DNA of 35,658 nt from JANNOG01 sp050329415 (GCA_050329415.1 JBHJOS010000075.1:1-35658), one strand, 5' to 3'; shown: positions 15,273 to 22,430, counted from the first letter of the stretch. Program-made: numbers and translations. Notes: generated by a model from the letters alone, not told the origin.

Positions 15273-15997
15273 GCACCTCGCGGACGGGGGCGGGGCGACG
15301 GGGCGGGGCGGGGCGGGTGAGCGACATCGCCGACGGCACGCTCTCGACGCCCGGGTGGTGGTGGTCACGCGGCGTGGCCTTCGCCCTCACCCGGGTGCTG
15401 TGGCGGGTCCGGACGACGGGCCCGACCGGGCGCCCTGAGGCGTTCCTGCTCGCCGTCAACCACGTCAACGTGCTCGACGGCCCGCTGGTGTGGGCGGTCC
15501 ATCCGCGCCCCACGCACTTCCTCGTCAAGACGGAGATGTTCCGGGGATTCTTCGGCTGGGCCCTGCGCCAGGTGGGGCAGATCCCCGTCGACCGCTCCCG
15601 CCCGGACCGGGCGGCGCTGTCCACCGCGGTCCACGCCCTGCGCACCGGTCGGGTGGTCGGGGTGTTCCCCGAGGGCGCCCGGGGGCGGGGAGACGTCACC
15701 GAGGTCCGCACCGGCATCGCCTGGCTCGCGCTGCAGGCCGGTTCGCCGGTGGTTCCGGTCGCCGTGCTGGGGACCCGGCGCAGCGGGGAGCGGTCCGGTC
15801 GCCTGCCGTCGCTCGGCCGTCGGCTGCACGTCGTGATCGGCGAGCCGTTCGTGGTGGTGCGGCCGCAGGGCCTGACCGGACGGGCGGCGCTCACCGCCGC
15901 CGCGGAGCAGGTCCGGGTGCGGCTGGCGGCTCACGTCCGGGATGCGGTGGAGCGGACCGGCATGGAGTTGCCCGACGACGCGGGGGAGCGGCGATGA
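15269..15997 (+). CDS. plsC: 1-acyl-sn-glycerol-3-phosphate acyltransferase family protein
   Basis: 242-aa PlsC-family acyltransferase, acting at the membrane in phosphatidic acid synthesis. The acyltransferase motif I is H65-x4-D70 (NHVNVLDGP), motif III is FPEGARG with E135, and a short hydrophobic stretch (WWWSRGVAFALTRVLW) near residue 32 may touch the membrane. The substrate is inferred from family only. GTG 15269 overlaps the cmk stop; a second in-frame GTG at 15317 (VSDIADG) is preceded by a G-rich stretch and could be the real start, shortening the Gly/Arg-rich N-terminus. The stop overlaps the der start as ATGA. Confidence 0.85.
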   Translation: MSTSRTGAGRRGGAGRVSDIADGTLSTPGWWWSRGVAFALTRVLWRVRTTGPTGRPEAFLLAVNHVNVLDGPLVWAVHPRPTHFLVKTEMFRGFFGWALRQVGQIPVDRSRPDRAALSTAVHALRTGRVVGVFPEGARGRGDVTEVRTGIAWLALQAGSPVVPVAVLGTRRSGERSGRLPSLGRRLHVVIGEPFVVVRPQGLTGRAALTAAAEQVRVRLAAHVRDAVERTGMELPDDAGERR

Positions 15998-17460
15998 CGG
16001 ACCGGCCGACCGACGCCCCGCTCGACGGCGCGGCGGACCTCGAGGACGACCTCGGGGACGACTATGAGGACGACATCGAGGACGCCTACGAGGACGACCA
16101 CGAGGACGACCTCGCCGATGCGGCGGGGCCTTCGGGTCCCGTCGTCGCAGTCGTCGGGCGTCCCAACGTCGGCAAGTCGACCCTCGTCAACCGCATCCTG
16201 GGCCGACGGGAGGCGGTCGTCGAGGACGTTCCCGGCGTCACCCGCGACCGGGTGACCTACCCGGCCGAGTGGGCGGGACACGAGTTCACGCTCGTCGACA
16301 CCGGAGGCTGGGACTCCCGGGCGGCCGGGTTGGCGGCCCGGGTCGCGGCCCAGGCCGAGACCGCGGTCTCCCTGGCGGACGCCGTGCTCTTCGTGGTGGA
16401 CGCCACCACGGGCCCGACCGCCACCGACGAGGCCCTCGTCCGGGTCCTGCGTCGCAGCGGGCGGCCCGTGGTGCTGGCCGCCAACAAGGTGGACGACGCC
16501 CGCGGCGAGGCGGACGCGTCGGCGCTGTGGTCGCTCGGGCTCGGCGAGCCGCACCCGGTGTCGGCGATGCACGGCCGCGGAACCGGCGACCTGCTCGACG
16601 CCGTGCTCGCCGCGGCGGAGTCGGCCCCGCCCCGCCCCGCCCCGCCGGCCGGACTGCGCCGGGTGGCGCTCGTCGGACGACCCAACGTCGGCAAGTCGAG
16701 CCTGCTCAACGCCCTGGCCGGGAGCGAGCGCGTACTCGTCGACGCGGAGGCGGGGACGACCCGGGACGCGGTGGACGAGGTGGTCGAGGTGGACGGACGG
16801 CCGTGGCTGTTCGTCGACACCGCGGGCATCCGCCGCAAGGCCCGCGAGGCGGAGGGCGCGGACTTCTTCGCCTCCCTGCGGACCCGGGCCGCGATCGAGC
16901 GGTGCGAGGTCGCGGTCGTCGTGCTGGATGGTTCCCAGCCGCTCGCCGAGCAGGACGTCCGGGTGGTGTCGATGGCCGTCGACGCCGGCCGCGCCGTTGT
17001 CCTGGCCATCAACAAGTGGGACCTTCTCGACGAGGAGCGTCGGCACTACCTGGAGCGGGAACTCCAGACCGATCTCTCGCACGCGGACTGGGCGCCCCGG
17101 GTCAACCTCTCCGCCCTCACCGGGCGGCACCTCGCCCGCCTGGCACCCGCCCTCGACCAGGCCCTCAGCTCGTGGCAGACCCGGGTCTCGACCGGCCGCC
17201 TGAACGCCCTCGTGGCGGAGATCGCGGCCGCCCATCCGCACCCGGTGCGCGGGGGCCGCCAGCCGCGCATCCTGTACGCGACCCAGCCCGCGGCCCGGCC
17301 GCCTCGGTTCCTGCTGTTCACCTCGGGATTCCTGGAGGCCGGGTACCGGCGTTTCGTCGAGCGGCGGCTGCGCGAGGCGTTCGGTTTCGAGGGCACGCCG
17401 ATCCGGCTCGGCATGCGGGTGCGGCAGCGCCGGTCCGCCGAGCGCGGCCGCCGGGTGTGA
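15994..17460 (+). CDS. der: GTPase Der (EngA)
   Basis: 488-aa tandem GTPase required for 50S ribosome assembly. First G domain: GRPNVGKST at about 54-62, DTGGW and NKVDD. Second G domain: GRPNVGKSS at about 228-236, DTAGIRRK and NKWD. A KH-like C-terminal domain ends in basic residues (MRVRQRRSAERGRRV). Residues 17-46 form an unusually acidic extension, almost all Asp and Glu with spaced Tyr/His/Ile, which E. coli Der lacks. The ATG overlaps the plsC stop and follows GGGGGAG. tRNA-Pro comes 47 bases after the stop. Confidence 0.95.
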   Translation: MTDRPTDAPLDGAADLEDDLGDDYEDDIEDAYEDDHEDDLADAAGPSGPVVAVVGRPNVGKSTLVNRILGRREAVVEDVPGVTRDRVTYPAEWAGHEFTLVDTGGWDSRAAGLAARVAAQAETAVSLADAVLFVVDATTGPTATDEALVRVLRRSGRPVVLAANKVDDARGEADASALWSLGLGEPHPVSAMHGRGTGDLLDAVLAAAESAPPRPAPPAGLRRVALVGRPNVGKSSLLNALAGSERVLVDAEAGTTRDAVDEVVEVDGRPWLFVDTAGIRRKAREAEGADFFASLRTRAAIERCEVAVVVLDGSQPLAEQDVRVVSMAVDAGRAVVLAINKWDLLDEERRHYLERELQTDLSHADWAPRVNLSALTGRHLARLAPALDQALSSWQTRVSTGRLNALVAEIAAAHPHPVRGGRQPRILYATQPAARPPRFLLFTSGFLEAGYRRFVERRLREAFGFEGTPIRLGMRVRQRRSAERGRRV

Positions 17461-17478
17461 GCACCCTCCGGCCTGCGG

Positions 17479-17484
17479 TACGGT
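17479..17484 (+). promoter_or_regulatory. Candidate -10 box of tRNA-Pro
   Basis: TACGGT about 24 bases before the mature tRNA start, at a distance that leaves a short 5' leader for RNase P. The -35 region, at the der stop, is weak (TGTGAG). Confidence 0.4.
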
Positions 17485-17507
17485 GACGCCTGAGCGGCGA
17501 CGCTCAC

Positions 17508-17584
<77 letters not shown>

Positions 17585-17638
17585 GGTGCTGTCGTACCCG
17601 GGGTCCGGTCCCGGGAGGGGGCACCGGGTGAGCGCTCC

Positions 17639-17644
17639 GGAGGA
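17639..17644 (+). promoter_or_regulatory. Ribosome-binding site in front of an ATC codon
   Basis: GGAGGA followed by 6 bases and ATC at 17651. It is the only good Shine-Dalgarno in this gap and points to ATC as the start of the phosphatidyltransferase gene. A GTG at 17628 lies upstream but in another frame. Confidence 0.55.
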
Positions 17645-17650
17645 CCGACC

Positions 17651-18235
17651 ATCAGCCAGACCGCTGGGACGCAGTCCGTCGGCAGTCGGGTCCTCACCGT
17701 CCCCAACGTCATCAGCGCGGCGCGCCTGGTCGCGGTGCCGGTGTTCGGCTGGCTCCTGCTTCAGGGATCGGACCTCGCGGCCTTCGTGCTGCTCCTGGTC
17801 GCCAGCGCCAGCGACTTCGTCGACGGGTGGCTGGCGCGCGCGCTGGGTCAGGTCAGCCGGCTCGGGATCCTCCTCGACCCGGTGGCCGACCGGCTGTACG
17901 TGATCGTTGCCGTCCTCGCCCTGGCCTGGCGGGAGACGGTGCCCTGGTGGGTCGTCGTCGCCCTGCTGGGGCGGGATGCGGTGCTCGCGGTCAACTTGCT
18001 CGTGCTGCGCCGCCGCGGCATCGGCCCGTTGCCGGTCCACGTCATCGGCAAGGCGGCGACGTTCGCGCTCTTCTGGGGCTTCCCCCTGCTGATCCTCGAC
18101 GAGGCGACGAGCGGCGCCTGGACCCGGGCGATCGGTTGGGCGCTGCTGCTGTGGGGGCTGTACCTGTACTGGTGGGCCGGGGCGGGCTATCTCGTGCACG
18201 CGCGGCGGTTGCTGCGCGCGGGGGTGGCGGCATGA
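17651..18235 (+). CDS. pgsA: CDP-alcohol phosphatidyltransferase (PgsA-like)
   Basis: Integral membrane enzyme that transfers a phosphatidyl group from CDP-diacylglycerol to an alcohol. The motif D-x2-D-G-x2-A-R-x8-G-x3-D-x3-D is complete in DFVDGWLARALGQVS followed by RLGILLDPVADRLY. About six membrane helices follow the pattern of the family. The acceptor (glycerol-3-phosphate, phosphatidylglycerol or other) is not determinable; the position matches Rv1822, annotated pgsA2. The start is odd: the conserved N-terminus TVPNVISAARLVAVPVFGW has no ATG, GTG or TTG before it in frame; GTG 17735 would remove it. ATC 17651 has a strong GGAGGA 6 bases away and gives MSQTAGTQS, so it is used here (194 aa). 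The stop overlaps the next ATG. Confidence 0.85.
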   Translation: MSQTAGTQSVGSRVLTVPNVISAARLVAVPVFGWLLLQGSDLAAFVLLLVASASDFVDGWLARALGQVSRLGILLDPVADRLYVIVAVLALAWRETVPWWVVVALLGRDAVLAVNLLVLRRRGIGPLPVHVIGKAATFALFWGFPLLILDEATSGAWTRAIGWALLLWGLYLYWWAGAGYLVHARRLLRAGVAA

Positions 18236-19158
18236 ACTCACCCACTCCGCCGGCGGCCGGCGCCCCCGGCACCGGGTCCGGCCGGGCGCGGCCGTCGGTC
18301 GCCGGCCATCTCCTCCGGGACATCACCTACAACTCGCTGGATCCCGGGTACTACGCGGCCCGACGCGCGTCGGTGGGCCGCCCGCCCGGGCGCAGCCGCC
18401 GCTGGCTGCTGGCGCCGGTCGTGGCGGCCATCGCGGTCGCCGGCCTGCTCGCCGGCGGTGCGGTGGCGCAACTGCGGACGTCGCCGCCGGGATCAGGGAC
18501 CCGCGACGCGCTGACGAGTCAGATCGACGAGCGCACCGAGGTGGCCGACGACCTCGCCGCCGGGAACCTCGAGCGGCGGCAGGAGATCGAACGACTGGAG
18601 GCGGAGGTCCTGGCGGAGAGCGGCGCAGCCCCCGCCCGGGCCGTCGAGATCCTGGCGGTGCCGGCGGCCGCGGTGCCGGTCACCGGACCCGGTGTCCGGG
18701 TCACGCTCCAGGACTCCGCGGGCGGCTCCGAGCTGTTCGAGGGCGAGGTCGACCCGGAGCTCGTCCGTGTCCTCGACGTGGACCTCCAACAGGTCGTCAA
18801 CGGGCTCTGGGCGGCCGGTGCCGAGGCGGTCGCGATCAACGGCCAGCGGCTCACGACGCTGAGCGCGATCCGCTCGGCCGGCAGCGCCATCCTCGTCGAC
18901 TACCGACCGCTGGCGCCGCCGTACGTGGTCGAGGCGATCGGGGACCCGCAGCTGCTCACCGACGAGGTGACGGTCGGGCTGAGCGGCGGTTTCCTCGAGT
19001 GGCTGCGTACGAACTACCGTGTCGAGGCCACCGTGGAGACCGAGGAGTCGCTCGGGCTGCCGGCGGCCTCGTCCGTCCTGCTCGACCACGCCCGGCCGTA
19101 CCGTCCGACCCCTGCCTCGGACGGCACGGCAGCAGACGCCCCCGGGAGCCGCTCGTGA
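18232..19158 (+). CDS. DUF881 family membrane protein (first copy)
   Basis: 308-aa protein with a cytoplasmic N-terminus, one membrane helix at about residues 60-83 (LLAPVVAAIAVAGLLAGGAV), a probable coiled coil at about 95-130 (EVADDLAAGNLERRQEIERL) and an extracytoplasmic DUF881 domain from about 140 to 290 (GPGVRVTLQDSAGG, GAEAVAINGQRLT, PPYVVEAIGD). The function of DUF881 is not established; in Gram-positive bacteria these genes cluster with division or envelope genes. It is the Rv1823-like member of a three-gene DUF881-DUF1290-DUF881 set joined by 4-base overlaps. The C-terminal tail is low complexity. Confidence 0.88.
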   Translation: MNSPTPPAAGAPGTGSGRARPSVAGHLLRDITYNSLDPGYYAARRASVGRPPGRSRRWLLAPVVAAIAVAGLLAGGAVAQLRTSPPGSGTRDALTSQIDERTEVADDLAAGNLERRQEIERLEAEVLAESGAAPARAVEILAVPAAAVPVTGPGVRVTLQDSAGGSELFEGEVDPELVRVLDVDLQQVVNGLWAAGAEAVAINGQRLTTLSAIRSAGSAILVDYRPLAPPYVVEAIGDPQLLTDEVTVGLSGGFLEWLRTNYRVEATVETEESLGLPAASSVLLDHARPYRPTPASDGTAADAPGSRS

Positions 19159-19487
19159 TCGCCCTCATCGGTCTCGTTCTCGGCGTCGTCGCAGGTCTGG
19201 TGCTTCAGCCCACCGTCCCCCCGGTGCTGCAGCCGTACCTGCCGATCGCCGTGGTCGCCGCGTTGGACGCCCTGTTCGGCGGGATTCGCGCCCTGCTCGA
19301 GGGGGTGTTCGACGACCGGGTGTTCGCTGTCAGCATCGTGTCCAACGTCCTCATCGCGGCCTTCGTCGTCTTCCTCGGTGACCAGCTCGGCGTGGGCGCC
19401 CAGCTCTCCACGGCCGTCGTCGTCGTGCTCGGCATCCGGATCTTCAGCAACGCGGCGGCCATCCGGCGTGGGCTGCTGGGCGCATGA
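19155..19487 (+). CDS. sbp: Small basic protein Sbp (DUF1290)
   Basis: 110-aa membrane protein with three hydrophobic segments (about residues 1-20, 24-45 and 58-98). The stretch YLPIAVVAALDALFGGIRA and the end GIRIFSNAAAIRRGLLG are characteristic of DUF1290, known as Sbp in Bacillus subtilis and as Rv1824 in mycobacteria. Its biochemical role is unknown. Coupled by GTGA to the upstream DUF881 gene and by ATGA to the downstream one, so the three products are probably made in fixed proportion and may form a membrane complex. Confidence 0.9.
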   Translation: MIALIGLVLGVVAGLVLQPTVPPVLQPYLPIAVVAALDALFGGIRALLEGVFDDRVFAVSIVSNVLIAAFVVFLGDQLGVGAQLSTAVVVVLGIRIFSNAAAIRRGLLGA

Positions 19488-20350
19488 CGGCCGGCAAGCC
19501 CCGGGCGGACCCGGAGAGCGCGGAGCCGCCGCCGGAGACCCCGGAACGGCCGGAGACCCCGGAAGGCCCGGAGGCGGCGGAGCCGCAGCGGGTGGCGTCC
19601 GGATTGCAGGCGGCACCGGGGCTGCGGCGGCTGGGGTCGGCCCTGACGACCCGCCCGAACCGGACGCAGGCCATCCTCGCCGTCCTCATGTTCGGTCTGG
19701 GCCTGGCCGTGGTGACGCAGGCCCAGCAGACGGAGGCTGCGGGGCTCACGGGTCTGCGCCAGGCCGACCTCGTCCGCCTCCTCGACGATGTGAGCGCCCG
19801 GGGGGACCGGCTGGAGGCGGAACGGCTGGAGCTCGAGGCGCGCCTGCGCCGCCTCAACACGGACTCCAGCAGTGCCGAGGAGGCGCGCCGGGCGGCCGAG
19901 GAACGCCGTGACGCCTACGCGGTCCTCGCCGGCACCGTGCCCACGGTCGGCCCGGGCATCACCGTGACGATCCGGGACTCCGAGGGGCAGGTGCGCGCCG
20001 CGGTCCTGCTGGACGCGGTCCAGGAGCTGCGTGACGCGGGGGCCGAGGCGATCCAGATCGGTGACGTGCGGGTGGTCGCCTCGACGGCGTTCCGCGACGC
20101 GTCCGGGGGCATCCTGCTCGGTGGGCAGCTCGTCGAGTCGCCGTACCGGATCGTCGTCATCGGAGACCCGCCGACCCTGGAGACCGCCTTGCGCTTCCCG
20201 GGCGGGGTGAGCGACACCGTGAGCGGTCTCGCCGGGGCCGACCTCAGCGTCGTGTCGGGCGACACCGTCCTCGTCGATGCGGTAGTCACGCCCGGCGAGG
20301 CGCGCTTCGCCAGCCCGGACCCGGTCGACACCGACGCCGAGGACACGTGA
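19484..20350 (+). CDS. DUF881 family membrane protein (second copy)
   Basis: 288-aa paralogue of the first DUF881 protein (Rv1825-like). The first 60 residues are Pro/Glu-rich with PETPE repeats; a membrane helix lies at about 63-83 (AILAVLMFGLGLAVVTQAQ), a coiled coil at about 95-140 rich in Leu/Glu/Arg, and the DUF881 domain at 145-275 (GPGITVTIRDSEGQ, GAEAIQIGDVRVV, SPYRIVVIGDP). The repeated architecture of the two DUF881 proteins suggests that they pair through the coiled coils on the outer face of the membrane; this is inference. A GC-rich hairpin follows the stop. Confidence 0.88.
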   Translation: MTAGKPRADPESAEPPPETPERPETPEGPEAAEPQRVASGLQAAPGLRRLGSALTTRPNRTQAILAVLMFGLGLAVVTQAQQTEAAGLTGLRQADLVRLLDDVSARGDRLEAERLELEARLRRLNTDSSSAEEARRAAEERRDAYAVLAGTVPTVGPGITVTIRDSEGQVRAAVLLDAVQELRDAGAEAIQIGDVRVVASTAFRDASGGILLGGQLVESPYRIVVIGDPPTLETALRFPGGVSDTVSGLAGADLSVVSGDTVLVDAVVTPGEARFASPDPVDTDAEDT

Positions 20351-20370
20351 CGGCAACCGGACCGTCACCG

Positions 20371-20390
20371 GGGAGGCCCCGGGGCCTCCC
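20371..20390. terminator. Perfect GC hairpin after the second DUF881 gene
   Basis: Self-complementary run of 10+10 bases (GGGAGGCCCC followed by its reverse complement), 20 bases after the DUF881 stop and 10 bases before the -10 box of the FHA gene. There is no T-run, as is usual for actinobacterial terminator candidates. It probably separates the membrane-protein operon from the FHA transcript. Confidence 0.5.
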
Positions 20391-20399
20391 GCGGCCCGT

Positions 20400-20405
20400 T
20401 AGGCT
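20400..20405 (+). promoter_or_regulatory. Candidate -10 box of the FHA gene
   Basis: TAGGCT. Seven bases later a GTG (20413) opens a five-codon frame that stops at TGA 20428-20430, overlapping the FHA ATG (20427) as ATGA. The FHA start also has its own GGAGG at 20415-20419. Confidence 0.5.
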
Positions 20406-20426
20406 TGCGACAGTGGAGGGACGGAG

Positions 20427-20951
20427 ATGAGCGAGACACCCCCCGGGCGGCCCCGCGGGACGGCGGCGATTCCTGCCCCCGGGCAGGGGGTCGACACCGG
20501 CATCACGTACAGCCACGTGGACCACGACCCCGTGACAGGTCTCTCACCCGAGGATCAGCGGGCCGTCGACGCGCTGCCCCCCGGGTCCGCGCTGCTGATC
20601 GTCGAGCGCGGCCCGAACAGCGGCGCCCGGTTCCTGCTGGACGCCGACCGCACCACGGCCGGGCGGGCGGCCGACAGCGACATCTTCCTGGACGACGTCA
20701 CCGTGTCGCGGCGGCACGCGGAGTTCAGCCGGGTCGGCCACGGGTTCCGGGTCGTCGACATCGGCAGCCTCAACGGGACGTACGTCAACCGGCGCCGGAT
20801 CGAGTCCGCGGTCCTCCGCAGCGGTGACGAGGTCCAGATCGGCAAGTACCGGCTGGTGTACTACCCGTCGCAGCACGACGCGACCACCGGGCCCGGCGCT
20901 CCCGAGTCTCCGCCAGTGGTCGGCGAGGGACCGGGTCCGGCCGGGGACTGA
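20427..20951 (+). CDS. garA: FHA domain protein, GarA/OdhI-like
   Basis: 174-aa cytoplasmic protein with one FHA domain at about residues 52-148, including AGRAADSDIFLDDVTVSRRHAE (split by the phosphothreonine-binding residues R, S and H), IGSLNGTYVN and DEVQIGKYRLVYY. In mycobacteria GarA (Rv1827) controls 2-oxoglutarate dehydrogenase and glutamate metabolism, switched off by kinase phosphorylation of an N-terminal ETTS motif. The domain here is very GarA-like, but the N-terminal 50 residues contain no ETTS; the only Thr-rich candidate is TGITYS at about 24-29. Context also matches: DUF881 genes before and MerR after, though gcvH is absent. ATG start with GGAGG 7 bases away. Confidence 0.82.
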   Translation: MSETPPGRPRGTAAIPAPGQGVDTGITYSHVDHDPVTGLSPEDQRAVDALPPGSALLIVERGPNSGARFLLDADRTTAGRAADSDIFLDDVTVSRRHAEFSRVGHGFRVVDIGSLNGTYVNRRRIESAVLRSGDEVQIGKYRLVYYPSQHDATTGPGAPESPPVVGEGPGPAGD

Positions 20952-20954
20952 GGG

Positions 20955-21785
20955 GTGGGCGTCGCCGGCGAGGGCAGGGCCGCAAGCCGGGTCACCGTAG
21001 GCTCCGACGACCCCGAGGACCTCGCCGTCGCCTTGAACTCCGGGCGGACGGTGACCATCGGCGACGTCATCGCCCTGCTCCGGCCGGAGTTCCCGGACGC
21101 CACCATCTCGAAGATCCGCTTTCTCGAGGACCAGGGCCTCGTGACGCCGGAGCGCACCCCGGCGGGCTATCGCAAGTTCGGGCTCGCCGACGTCGACCGG
21201 CTCCGGCGCGTCCTCACCCTGCAGCGCGACCACTACCTGCCCCTGCGGGTCATCCGGGAGGTCCTGGGCGAGGGGCCGCCCGGGGGCCCGGCGGGCAAGG
21301 GCGGGGCTCGGGTCACGACCACGGGCGGCCTCGTCGTGCTGCCGGCCGGCCGGCCGGCAGCCGGGAACGGCCCGGCGGGCCCGTCGGGGCACGGTAGCGG
21401 CGGTCTGCGGGTTCGTCGGGACCGCGAGTGGTTGGCGCGCGAGGGCGGCGCGGCCGGTGTCCCGGCGAACGACGTGGTCACCGAACTGCTGGAGCACGGG
21501 CTGGTCGACCCGGCGCGGGACGGCCGCTACGACGCCGACGACCTGGAGACCGTGCGAGCCGCCGTCGAACTCGCCCGCCACGGGCTGCGGCCACGGCACC
21601 TCCGGCTGGTCCGCACCGCCGCCGACCGCGAGGCCGATCTCGTCGAGGGCGTCGTCGGCTCCCGCCGGCCCGCCCGGGGGTCGCGGGGCGACACCGGCCG
21701 GGCCGGGGCCGTCGAAGCCCGGCGCGAGGTCGCCGCCGCGCTGCTCCGGCTGCACGCCGCCCTCGTCGCGGGTCGCCTGCGATGA
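20955..21785 (+). CDS. ftsR: MerR-family regulator, FtsR-like
   Basis: 276-aa DNA-binding regulator. The N-terminal MerR domain (about residues 33-105) reads TIGDVIALLRPEFPDATISK followed by KIRFLEDQGLVTPERTPAGY and HYLPLRVIREVL, matching the Rv1828/FtsR group, which activates ftsZ in Corynebacterium. A Gly/Pro-rich linker of about 50 residues (108-155) precedes an effector domain (DVVTELLEHGLVDPARDGRY, DLETVRAAVELARHGLRPRH). No metal-binding cysteines are present, as expected for this group. GTG 20955 lies 3 bases after the FHA stop with weak GAGGG; the true start could be further in because the first 30 residues are not conserved. The stop overlaps an ATG at 21782. Confidence 0.85.
   Translation: MGVAGEGRAASRVTVGSDDPEDLAVALNSGRTVTIGDVIALLRPEFPDATISKIRFLEDQGLVTPERTPAGYRKFGLADVDRLRRVLTLQRDHYLPLRVIREVLGEGPPGGPAGKGGARVTTTGGLVVLPAGRPAAGNGPAGPSGHGSGGLRVRRDREWLAREGGAAGVPANDVVTELLEHGLVDPARDGRYDADDLETVRAAVELARHGLRPRHLRLVRTAADREADLVEGVVGSRRPARGSRGDTGRAGAVEARREVAAALLRLHAALVAGRLR
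21339..21360. repeat. 22-bp perfect palindrome in the MerR linker
   Basis: Self-complementary run built of CTGCC, repeated GGCC units and GGCAG, coding for part of the low-complexity linker (LPAGRPAAG). It could form a hairpin in mRNA or be a chance product of GC-rich repeats. Confidence 0.6.
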
Positions 21786-21826
21786 CGGTGCTGACAGTGC
21801 TGATGGTGCCGCCCCATCCCGGCGGG

Positions 21827-21832
21827 TACCGT
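21827..21832 (+). promoter_or_regulatory. Candidate -10 box, leaderless start of the DUF151 gene
   Basis: TACCGT followed by 6 bases and ATG at 21839. This, with homology, selects ATG 21839 over ATG 21782, which overlaps the merR stop. Confidence 0.5.
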
Positions 21833-21838
21833 TCAGTC

Positions 21839-22336
21839 ATGCGAGAACTCGACGTCGTCGGGATTCGCGTCGAGACGCCCTCCAGCAACCCGATCGTCCT
21901 GCTGCGCGAGCGCAACGGGGATCGCTACCTGCCGATCTGGATCGGCGCGGCCGAGGCCAGCGCGATCGCCTTCGCCCAGCAGGGCGTGGTCCCGCCCCGG
22001 CCGCAGACCCATGACCTGCTCGTCGATGTCATCACGGCCCTCGGCCGCCGCCTCGAGCAGGTTCGGATCACGGAGTTCCGCGACAACATCTACTTCGCGG
22101 AGCTGGTGTTCGACCAGGGCCTCACCGTGGGATCGAGGACGTCGGACGCCGTGGCCCTGGCGCTGCGGGTCGGCTGTCCGATCGTCAGTGCCGACAGCGT
22201 CCTGGACGATGTCGGAGTGGTTGTCGCAGACGAGGAGGAGGGAGAGGTCGAGCGGTTCCGCGAGTTCCTCGACTCCGTCTCGCCCGAGGACTTCGGTCAG
22301 GGCGGTGCCCCCCGGCCCGGTCCCAGCGGGGAGTGA
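21839..22336 (+). CDS. DUF151 (bifunctional nuclease family) protein
   Basis: 165-aa protein of the DUF151/BFN family. Signature stretches are RELDVVGIRVETPSSNPIVLL, LPIWIGAAEASAIAFAQQG, RPQTHDLLVDVITAL, FAELVF and GSRTSDAVALALRVGCPI. Some members have been reported to have DNase/RNase activity, but the cellular role in actinobacteria is unclear; the mycobacterial counterpart is Rv1829. Cytoplasmic, no membrane helix. The C-terminus is acidic. ATG 21839 gives the usual family length; an in-frame ATG at 21782 coupled to the merR stop would add 19 residues that do not look conserved. Confidence 0.88.
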   Translation: MRELDVVGIRVETPSSNPIVLLRERNGDRYLPIWIGAAEASAIAFAQQGVVPPRPQTHDLLVDVITALGRRLEQVRITEFRDNIYFAELVFDQGLTVGSRTSDAVALALRVGCPIVSADSVLDDVGVVVADEEEGEVERFREFLDSVSPEDFGQGGAPRPGPSGE

Positions 22337-22369
22337 GCGCGACACCCGAGGCAAACCCTCCAGTGGTGA

Positions 22370-22398
22370 TTGACCCTTGGGAGACCCATGCCTACCGT
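22370..22398 (+). promoter_or_regulatory. Promoter of the second merR gene
   Basis: TTGACC at 22370-22375 and TACCGT at 22393-22398 with a 17-base spacer: the best -35/-10 pair in the window. Transcription would start near 22405, leaving a leader of about 67 bases that contains a perfect dyad and a good ribosome-binding site (GGAAGGAG, 22457-22464). Confidence 0.65.
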
Positions 22399-22413
22399 CG
22401 GAGTGTCACCCGA

Positions 22414-22430
22414 CATGCGAGTGGCGCATG
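22414..22430. promoter_or_regulatory. 17-bp perfect dyad, candidate operator
   Basis: CATGCG-agtgg-CGCATG, located about 10 bases after the predicted transcription start of the second merR gene. Position and symmetry suit a repressor site for autoregulation; MerR proteins more often bind between -35 and -10, so another regulator is possible. Confidence 0.4.
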
